Below the pieces are notes generated by a model. The model did not search any database. It saw nothing but the letters and a program-made list of their open reading frames with translations, and was not told where the DNA came from. A stretch of DNA of 64,000 bases, from contig JAIXTM010000015.1 in the NCBI GenBank assembly GCA_027483945.1, forward strand, positions 1 through 64,000, in the 5' to 3' direction. How positions within the stretch are numbered: position 1 is the stretch's first letter; every line of letters begins with the position of its first letter. The translations under genes were made by a program, and so were the position numbers. This DNA comes from Hyphomicrobiales bacterium. GTDB taxonomy: Bacteria > Pseudomonadota > Alphaproteobacteria > Rhizobiales > Beijerinckiaceae. This document shows positions 58,402-64,000 of this stretch, piece after piece.

Positions 58402-58865
58402 GCGGCCTCGAGCTCGGCGTCCGGCAGCACGTCGGTGAGGGAGATCAGGCTGATCATCCGACCATCGATGGCAAGCAGGCCCTTAACGAAAGCTTTCGTC
58501 ATCTCGCAGGCGACGTCGGGTGTCGGCTGGAGCGTGTCCTTGGTGACGGTGAGGATGTCGCAGACCGCGTCGACCAGGAGGCCGACCACCTGGTTGCCGA
58601 TGCGCGCCACGATGATGACGTGCCGCGCCGTCGGCTCGGTGAAGCCGAGGCCCAGGCGCGCCGCCAGGTCGACGATCGGCAGCACCGCGCCGCGCAGGTT
58701 GATGACGCCGCGGATGAAGCCCGGCGATTGGGGCAGCGGCGTCGCCGGCGCCCAGCCGCGGATCTCGCGCACGGACATGATGTCGACGCAGAATTCCTGC
58801 GCGCCGATGCGGAAGGAGATCAGCTCGCTGCGATCGGCCATCTGGTTGATCGACGGATCGGTCAT
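58398..58865 (-). CDS. cheW: Chemotaxis coupling protein CheW
   Basis: CheW links chemoreceptors to CheA. The 155-aa single CheW domain has [41 protein letters not shown] (split) with the receptor-binding NLRG motif, [12 protein letters not shown] and a C-terminal [12 protein letters not shown]. It starts 4 bp after cheA and overlaps cheR by 4 bp. Confidence 0.97.
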   Translation of the reverse strand: MTDPSINQMADRSELISFRIGAQEFCVDIMSVREIRGWAPATPLPQSPGFIRGVINLRGAVLPIVDLAARLGLGFTEPTARHVIIVARIGNQVVGLLVDAVCDILTVTKDTLQPTPDVACEMTKAFVKGLLAIDGRMISLISLTDVLPDAELEAA

Positions 58866-58869
58866 GGTC

Positions 58870-61194
58870 CTATCCTGCTGCGGCCAAGAGGGTCTGGTTG
58901 CGGGGCGGCTCGGTCACCTTCGCGCTGAGGACGGAGTCCACGTCGAGGATGAGCGCGACCCGGCCGTCGCCGAGGATCGTGGCGCCGGCAATGCCCGGCA
59001 CCTTGCGGTAATTGGCTTCGAGGCTCTTGATCACGACCTGGCGCTGGCCCTGGATCGTGTCGACCAGGAGCGCGGCGCGGGCCCCGCCCTCGCCTTCCAC
59101 CAGGAGCGCGACGCCCGAAGTCGGCAGGAGCGGCGTGTCGCGGTAGCCCAGCTGCACGCCGACATCGATCAGCGGCAGGTAGGTCTCGCGGATCTGGATC
59201 ACCGTGCCGTTGGGGCCGAGGCTGCGCACGTCGCTCGCCTTGGGCTGCAGCGTCTCCACGACGCCGGTGAGCGGGGCGACGAGCGTCTGCCCGCAGACCG
59301 AGACGACCATGCCGTCGAGAACGGCGAGCGTCAGCGGCAGCGACAGGGTGAAGGTCGAGCCCCTGCCGGGCTCGGAGGCGATGGTGATGCGTCCGCCCAG
59401 CGCCTGGATCGAGCGCTTGACCACGTCCATGCCGACGCCGCGTCCCGAAATGTCCGAGACGGTCGCCGCCGTGGAGAAGCCCGGCATGAAGATCAGGTTG
59501 TCGATCTCCTCGTCCGACAGGTCGGCATTGGCCGGGATGAGGCCCTTGGAGATCGCGGAGTTCTTGACGCGCTCGCGGTTGATGCCCGCGCCGTCGTCCG
59601 ACACCTCGATGACGATGCGACCGGAGCGATGCAGCGCGGCGAGGCGCACCGTGCCCTCGGCCGGCTTGCCCCTGGCGACCCGGTCCTCGGTCTTCTCCAG
59701 GCCGTGGTCGATCGCGTTGCGGATCATGTGGGTGATCGGGTCGGTGAGCCGCTCGATCACGGTCTTGTCGACCTCGGTTCCCTCGCCTTCCGTGACGAGG
59801 CGGACCTGCTTGCCGACCATGGCCGCGACCTCGCGGACGAGGCGCGGCATGCGCTGGAACACGGACTTCACCGGCTGCGCGCGGATCGCCATGACGCTGT
59901 CCTGGATCTCGCGGGTGAGATGCTCCAGGTCGTCGAGGCCGATGGCGACGCTGGAGGAGCGCGCCAGGCCGCATTCGGCGACGCGCTGGGCCAGCATGGC
60001 CTGGTTGATGACGAGCTCGCCGACAAGGTCGATGAGGCGGTCGACGCGCTCCAGGTCGACGCGGATCGTCTGGCCCGCCTGCGGCGCGCCTCCGGCGCCG
60101 CCCTGGGCGGCGGCCGCGGACTGCCCGACGGCGGCCTTGGCGGCGGGGGCGGCCATGTCGGCGGCCGGCAAGGACGGGGCGATCTCGCCCTTCTCCTCGG
60201 CGGCGACGGCGGCCTTGGCGTCGTCGATGAACTTGATGATCTCCATGAGATCGGAATTGTCGGGCTCGGGAGCCGTCGCGGCAGCCGGCATCGGCGCGGG
60301 CGAGGGCTCACGCGCCTCTGCCGGGGCTCCGGCGGCCGTCGCCATGGCGATCAGGGCGTGGACGTCGAGCGCGCCGGAGGCATCGGCCCTGGCCGACTTG
60401 ACCTCGATGTCGCAATCGCCGTCGACGAATTCGAAGACCTCGCGGATCGCGGTCTCCTCGGCGGCGGTCACGAGGCTGACCGTCCAGACGAGGTATCCCT
60501 CCTCCGGATCGAGATCCTGCAGCAAGGGCAGCGCGGCTGCGGAGACCGTGACGTCCATGTCGCCGAGGCGCTGGAGCTCGCGCAGCAGGAAGGCCGTCTC
60601 GTTGCCGCTCGCATAAAGCGCGGCGCGGGGCTTGAAGGTGATCGTCCAGGTCTCGCGCGGCGGACCCTCCGGCTCGGCCGCCGCGGCCGGCATCGCGATC
60701 TCGGGCTCCGGTTCCGGCGCCGGCGGGGGCGTGTCGTCGAAGGCGAAGGCGACGGGGACGAAGTCGAGACCCTCGATCTCCTCCACGACCTCGTCCGGGC
60801 CGTCCGCGCTGATGCCGCAGAGATTGGCGAGCTCGCCGGCGATGGCGCGGCTGCGCTCCTCGTCGGCCGTGCCGTCGTCCCGCGCGGCCCGCACATGGTC
60901 GGCCAGCATGTCCGCGGCGCGGAGCATGATGGCGACGACGTTGCCGTCGACCGGCAGCTTGCCGGACCGCATCTCGTCCAGGACGGTCTCGAAGACGTGG
61001 GCGAAGCGCACCAGCGCCTCGAGGCCGAACGTGCCGGCGCCGCCCTTGATGGAATGCACCGCCCGGAACAGGGCGTTGATCATCTCATCGTCGTGCGCGC
61101 CGTCCTGCATGACCAGGAGGCCGGATTCCAGTTCGGCGAGCTGTTCCTCGCATTCCTGGAAGAATGTGACCTTGATGGCTGCTAACGGATCCAC
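58870..61194 (-). CDS. cheA: Chemotaxis histidine kinase CheA
   Basis: CheA phosphorylates CheY1, CheY2 and CheB under receptor control. The 774-aa protein starts with GTG (AGGA about 9 nt upstream). The HPt domain has phospho-His47 in [16 protein letters not shown] long Pro/Ala-rich linker and response-regulator-binding region follow, then dimerisation ([18 protein letters not shown]), and the ATPase domain with [26 protein letters not shown] and [13 protein letters not shown] CheW-like regulatory domain ends the protein. It is longer than E. coli CheA (654 aa) because of the linker. Confidence 0.97.
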   Translation of the reverse strand: MDPLAAIKVTFFQECEEQLAELESGLLVMQDGAHDDEMINALFRAVHSIKGGAGTFGLEALVRFAHVFETVLDEMRSGKLPVDGNVVAIMLRAADMLADHVRAARDDGTADEERSRAIAGELANLCGISADGPDEVVEEIEGLDFVPVAFAFDDTPPPAPEPEPEIAMPAAAAEPEGPPRETWTITFKPRAALYASGNETAFLLRELQRLGDMDVTVSAAALPLLQDLDPEEGYLVWTVSLVTAAEETAIREVFEFVDGDCDIEVKSARADASGALDVHALIAMATAAGAPAEAREPSPAPMPAAATAPEPDNSDLMEIIKFIDDAKAAVAAEEKGEIAPSLPAADMAAPAAKAAVGQSAAAAQGGAGGAPQAGQTIRVDLERVDRLIDLVGELVINQAMLAQRVAECGLARSSSVAIGLDDLEHLTREIQDSVMAIRAQPVKSVFQRMPRLVREVAAMVGKQVRLVTEGEGTEVDKTVIERLTDPITHMIRNAIDHGLEKTEDRVARGKPAEGTVRLAALHRSGRIVIEVSDDGAGINRERVKNSAISKGLIPANADLSDEEIDNLIFMPGFSTAATVSDISGRGVGMDVVKRSIQALGGRITIASEPGRGSTFTLSLPLTLAVLDGMVVSVCGQTLVAPLTGVVETLQPKASDVRSLGPNGTVIQIRETYLPLIDVGVQLGYRDTPLLPTSGVALLVEGEGGARAALLVDTIQGQRQVVIKSLEANYRKVPGIAGATILGDGRVALILDVDSVLSAKVTEPPRNQTLLAAAG

Positions 61195-61222
61195 GGCATA
61201 CCGTCCTGTGAGAGGGAGCGGA

Positions 61223-61588
61223 TTAGGCGGCGACGCGGCGAATGACGGCCACGAGCTTGGTCGCGTCGAAGGGCTTCACGATCCAGCCCGTGGCACCGGC
61301 CTGGCGGGCGCGGTCCTTCTTCGCCTGGTCGCTTTCCGTCGTCAGGACGAGGATCGGCACCGCCCGGAAGCGGTTGTCCTTGCGGACCGCCTCGATGAAG
61401 CCGAAGCCATCGAGGCGCGGCATGTTGATGTCGGTGACGATGACATCCGGCGGTTCCCCGTTGAGAACCTCTAGGCCATGCACGCCGTCAACGGCCTGCA
61501 CGACGCGGAAGCCCGCATCGGAGAGCGCGAGCATCAGCATGTCTCGCATGGTCCGGGAATCGTCGACGGTCAGTACGGTCTTGCTCAC
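61223..61588 (-). CDS. cheY1: Chemotaxis response regulator CheY1
   Basis: A 121-aa stand-alone receiver with Asp53 in IVTDINMPRLDGFGF, Thr83 in VLTTES and Lys105 in IVKPFDATKL. The start is GTG overlapping the STAS-gene stop by 4 bp (GTGA). In two-CheY systems of this order, the copy in front of cheA acts as a phosphate sink that drains CheY2-P back through CheA; that role is inferred from gene position. Confidence 0.93.
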   Translation of the reverse strand: MSKTVLTVDDSRTMRDMLMLALSDAGFRVVQAVDGVHGLEVLNGEPPDVIVTDINMPRLDGFGFIEAVRKDNRFRAVPILVLTTESDQAKKDRARQAGATGWIVKPFDATKLVAVIRRVAA

Positions 61589-61872
61589 GACGCGCGCTCC
61601 TGAGCCGGTTCGAGGGAGGGATCGGCGAGCCCGAACAATTTCAGGCTCTCGAGGAAGGGGGCGGAGGTCGAGACGATCTCGAACGGCTTGCCGTCATTCG
61701 CCCAGGTGGCTTTGGCCGCCATCAGGACCTGCAGGCACAGGCCTCCGATGCGCTGGACCTGCGAGGCGTCGATCTCGACCGGTCCCCCGCGCAGGGCGAG
61801 GAGATCGGAGCGGAGCGGCGCCGCGGCGTTGAGGTCCAGCACGGCGGGGAGTTTCAGCCCGGAATCGGACAT
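61585..61872 (-). CDS. STAS-domain protein (CheS-like)
   Basis: A 95-aa single STAS domain (KLPAVLDLNAAAPLRSDLLAL, VEIDASQVQRIGGLCLQVLMA split, SFLESLKLFGL-like end). In Sinorhizobium the equivalent gene between the receptor and cheY1 is cheS, whose product helps CheY1 bind CheA and speeds phosphate draining. The position and size match. It begins 3 bp after the receptor stop and overlaps cheY1 by 4 bp. Confidence 0.85.
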   Translation of the reverse strand: MSDSGLKLPAVLDLNAAAPLRSDLLALRGGPVEIDASQVQRIGGLCLQVLMAAKATWANDGKPFEIVSTSAPFLESLKLFGLADPSLEPAQERAS

Positions 61873-61875
61873 GGA

Positions 61876-63402
61876 TCAGAACTCCTCCCAGCCGTCTTCC
61901 GCCGGGGCGGATTCGATCTTGCGGGCCGGAGCCGCGCCGCCGCGGGCGGCGGGCTGCGGACGGGCGGCCGGGGCGTGGCGCGCCGGGGCGGCCGGGCGGC
62001 CGTGACCGCCGGCGGCGGGCTTGCGGCCGGCCGAGCCGCGGACCGCGACCTCCTCGCCGATATGGAAGCGGCGGATGAGGGTGGCGAGCTGGTCGGCGTC
62101 GGACGCGAGCGTGTGGCTGGCAGCGGTCGATTCCTCGACCATGGCCGCGTTCTGCTGGGTCACCTGGTCCATCTGGTTGACCGCGGCGTTGACCTCGTTG
62201 AGGCCGGTCGCCTGCTCCTGGGCGGAGGCGGCGATCTCCGACACCACCGTGTCGATCTCGGCGACCTGGGCGACGATTCGCTCCAGCGCCTTGCCGGTCT
62301 GGCCGACGAGATCCACGCCCTGGTCGACCTGCGCGGAGGAGGCGGAGATGAGCGCCTTGATCTCCTTGGCCGCTTCCGCCGAGCGCTGGGCGAGAGCCCG
62401 CACTTCGGACGCGACGACCGCGAAGCCCTTGCCGGCGTCGCCCGCCCGCGCCGCCTCGACGCCGGCGTTCAGCGCGAGCAGGTTGGTCTGGAACGCGATC
62501 TCGTCGATCACGCCGATGATCTGGCTGATCTGCTGCGCCGACTTCTCGATGCCGGACATCGCCGACACCGCTTCGCGCACCACGTTGCCGGAATGCTCGG
62601 CGTCCTGCTTGGCGTTGGAGACGACGCGGCTCGCCTGGTTTGCGCCTTCCGCGGTCTTCTTCACCGTCGCGGTGATCTCGTCGAGGGCGGCGGCGGTCTC
62701 CTCGAGGGAGGCGGCCTGCTGCTCGGTACGCCGCGACAGGTCGTCGGTCGCCTGGGTCATCTGCTCGGCGCCGGCATGGATGGCCGCGCCGTTCTGGGCG
62801 ATGACGCGCATCGTCTCCTGCAGCTGGCCGATGGCCAGGTTGAAGTTGTCGCGGATGCGCTGGTATTCCGGCGTCAGGTCCTCGGTGATGCGGCAGGTCA
62901 GGTCGCCCTTGGAGACGCGCTCCAGCGCGTGGGAGATGGCGTCCACCACCGTGTGCTGGGCGTGACCCGACTGGCGGAACGCCTCCTCGGTCTGCCGCAG
63001 CTTCTGCTCGTTGCGCTCGTGGACCTGGCTCGCCTCGTCCTGAAGGTGGCGGCGCTCGAGCGACTCGGCCTTGAAGATCTCCATGGCGCGGGTCATGCGG
63101 CCGACGCAGTCGCGGTAGTCCTGATAGGCGATGGGGGTGTCGAAATCGCCGGCGGCCAGGGCTTCCATCCGCACGACCGTCGCCACGTAGGGCGTCGCGA
63201 TTATGTAGCGATAGGCGATCCCGGCCAGGACACCGACGGCGACGCAGGCCCAGGCGACATGCACGGCCGTGACGGCGCCGAACGTGAAGGAGGCCGGCCA
63301 GGTGGCGGCCGACGCGGCGATCGCGGCGCAGGCGGCCATGGTGCCGAACGCGATGCTGAGCTTGCGCTTGACCGGCGCATTCTTGGTGAACCAGCGGATC
63401 AT
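61876..63402 (-). CDS. Methyl-accepting chemotaxis protein without periplasmic sensor domain
   Basis: The first gene of the che operon (508 aa, start [16 protein letters not shown] with AGAGG about 6 nt upstream). Two membrane helices (about 15-34 and 41-65) are separated by only a few residues, so there is essentially no periplasmic ligand-binding domain. A HAMP-like segment ([13 protein letters not shown]) and coiled coil lead to the signalling hairpin tip [20 protein letters not shown] ([16 protein letters not shown] follows). The protein ends with a flexible Pro/Ala/Arg linker and the tail DGWEEF, resembling the NWETF tether that binds CheR/CheB. What it senses is unknown. Confidence 0.93.
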   Translation of the reverse strand: MIRWFTKNAPVKRKLSIAFGTMAACAAIAASAATWPASFTFGAVTAVHVAWACVAVGVLAGIAYRYIIATPYVATVVRMEALAAGDFDTPIAYQDYRDCVGRMTRAMEIFKAESLERRHLQDEASQVHERNEQKLRQTEEAFRQSGHAQHTVVDAISHALERVSKGDLTCRITEDLTPEYQRIRDNFNLAIGQLQETMRVIAQNGAAIHAGAEQMTQATDDLSRRTEQQAASLEETAAALDEITATVKKTAEGANQASRVVSNAKQDAEHSGNVVREAVSAMSGIEKSAQQISQIIGVIDEIAFQTNLLALNAGVEAARAGDAGKGFAVVASEVRALAQRSAEAAKEIKALISASSAQVDQGVDLVGQTGKALERIVAQVAEIDTVVSEIAASAQEQATGLNEVNAAVNQMDQVTQQNAAMVEESTAASHTLASDADQLATLIRRFHIGEEVAVRGSAGRKPAAGGHGRPAAPARHAPAARPQPAARGGAAPARKIESAPAEDGWEEF

Positions 63403-63713
63403 GAAAGCCTCTTTGGCTGCTCGGTCGCGCCCGCCTCGGCCTTGGCGCACGCGGTCAGGTCCGCGGACCTGACCCTGAAATGCGTGCGTGCGCAGCTATA
63501 CGACGGCATGTGAGCGACATTCCCCCACCGGTCATGGACGGACCGGACACCCGAAGATTCGCACCATAGGATTACGTCAGGGTTAACGGCGCCCGCGGCA
63601 GCGAGGATTTCTGCCGGTTTCGGAGGCGCTTGCGCGGTCAGCACGCAGGTGCCGGAACGCGAACGGCCCCGCCTGGGCGGGGCCGTCGGAACTGTTCGTG
63701 TGGTCCGTTCCGG
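63403..63713. other. 311-bp gap between two chemoreceptor genes
   Basis: No gene is apparent. The gap must hold the promoter of the che operon (minus strand, toward 63402) and the end of the second receptor transcript. A hairpin lies at 63663-63686. One GGTTAA occurs near 63583, but no full CtrA or sigma-54 site was recognised. Confidence 0.6.
63663..63686 (-). terminator. Candidate terminator hairpin after the second receptor gene
   Basis: ACGGCCCCGC (63663-63672), loop CTGG, and its exact complement (63677-63686) form a 10-bp GC-rich stem 27 nt beyond the receptor stop. There is no T-tract after it on the minus strand, so termination may be weak or the hairpin may protect the 3' end. Confidence 0.5.
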
Positions 63714-64000
63714 TCAGAACTCTTCCCAGTCCTCCTGGGGGGCCGGGGCCAGCTTGCGGGCGGTCGCCGCGCCGGACTGGTAGCCGTGGTCATAGGCCGG
63801 AGCCTCGTGCCCGCCGCCGCCCTCGTAGGAATAGTCCTCGGCCTCGCCCTCGGCGCCCTCTTCCAGCTTGAACTGGGCGACGAGCTGGGCGAGCTCGCCG
63901 GCCTCGTTGGCCAGCGCGTGGCTCGCGGCGGTGGACTGCTCGACCATGGCCGCGTTCTGCTGCGTCACCTGGTCCATCTGGTTGACGGCGTTGTTGACCT
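63714..64000 (-). CDS. Methyl-accepting chemotaxis protein (3' end only)
   Basis: The last about 95 residues of a second chemoreceptor; the 5' part lies beyond the window end. It reads [20 protein letters not shown] at the edge, the end of the methyl-accepting helix, almost identical to the same part of the che-operon receptor, then an acidic Glu/Gly/Tyr-rich linker and the tail EDWEEF. The same tail on both receptors supports a CheR/CheB tether. The two genes are tandem and probably paralogues. Confidence 0.92.
   Translation of the reverse strand, partial: VNNAVNQMDQVTQQNAAMVEQSTAASHALANEAGELAQLVAQFKLEEGAEGEAEDYSYEGGGGHEAPAYDHGYQSGAATARKLAPAPQEDWEEF

Noticed and set aside
57604-61185. A plus-strand open frame of almost 1,200 codons
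   Set aside because: It is the antisense shadow of cheR, cheW and cheA and has no recognisable domain.
63690-63714. Possible EcfG promoter near the second chemoreceptor gene
   Set aside because: GGAAC is followed by CGTT after only 13 nt, not 16-17, and it points away from any start codon.

Overview
The window looks like chromosomal DNA of a GC-rich alphaproteobacterium of the order Hyphomicrobiales (Rhizobiales). The evidence is the che operon order (mcp, STAS gene, cheY1, cheA, cheW, cheR, cheB, cheY2, cheD, cheT-like), the flbT/flaF pair typical of alphaproteobacteria, an FtsZ with a very long linker, HWE-type kinase signalling, GGAAC-N16-CGTT (EcfG-type) promoters and dispersed palindromic repeats of the kind common in this order. 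The genus cannot be fixed from the sequence alone. No phage, integrase, IS element, CRISPR array, tRNA or rRNA was seen.

Layout. 1-661: a gene-free nest of palindromic repeats. 662-25789 (all minus strand): the division and cell-wall (dcw) cluster, read from high to low coordinates as rsmH-ftsL-ftsI-murE-murF-mraY-murD, a 533-bp repeat-filled gap, ftsW-murG-murC-murB, a second repeat-bearing gap, ddl-ftsQ-ftsA-ftsZ with a strong terminator, then lpxC-bamD-recN-ligA. No mraZ precedes rsmH. 26112-31262: a parvulin-type isomerase, then an argJ-SIMPL-mutT operon and an iron alcohol dehydrogenase/thioesterase pair. 31415-36798: a PAS-HWE histidine kinase convergent with a single-domain response regulator, ettA, a membrane protein, tam, and a lysine/alanine-tailed small protein. 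Two of these genes carry EcfG-type promoters, so this part is a likely general-stress-response neighbourhood. 36876-42836: flagellar genes, with an unknown 110-aa gene, flbT and flaF facing flgE-flgK-flgL across a terminator. 43024-45967: the ycjX/DUF697 pair and arfB. 46080-52451: a sulfur locus, metZ convergent with a six-gene operon cysA-sbp-cysT-cysW-osmC-sulfurtransferase. 52605-53870: a DUF900 lipoprotein hydrolase. 53880-64000: fliM, the complete che operon and the 3' end of a second chemoreceptor gene that runs off the window.

How the genes work together. The first third makes and inserts peptidoglycan precursors, builds the Z-ring, and continues into lipid A synthesis, outer-membrane assembly and DNA repair/ligation. 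The last fifth is a nearly fully overlapping chemotaxis operon feeding the switch protein FliM. Both chemoreceptors end in a WEEF tail that could tether CheR/CheB. The sulfur locus couples sulfate import to sulfane-sulfur or peroxide handling and to homocysteine synthesis.

The points most worth a second look are the paired EcfG-type promoters around the HWE kinase/regulator module, the CheT-like protein with two DxxxQ motifs, the chemoreceptor lacking a periplasmic sensor domain, the repeat families interrupting the dcw cluster, and the cysA-first sulfur operon.
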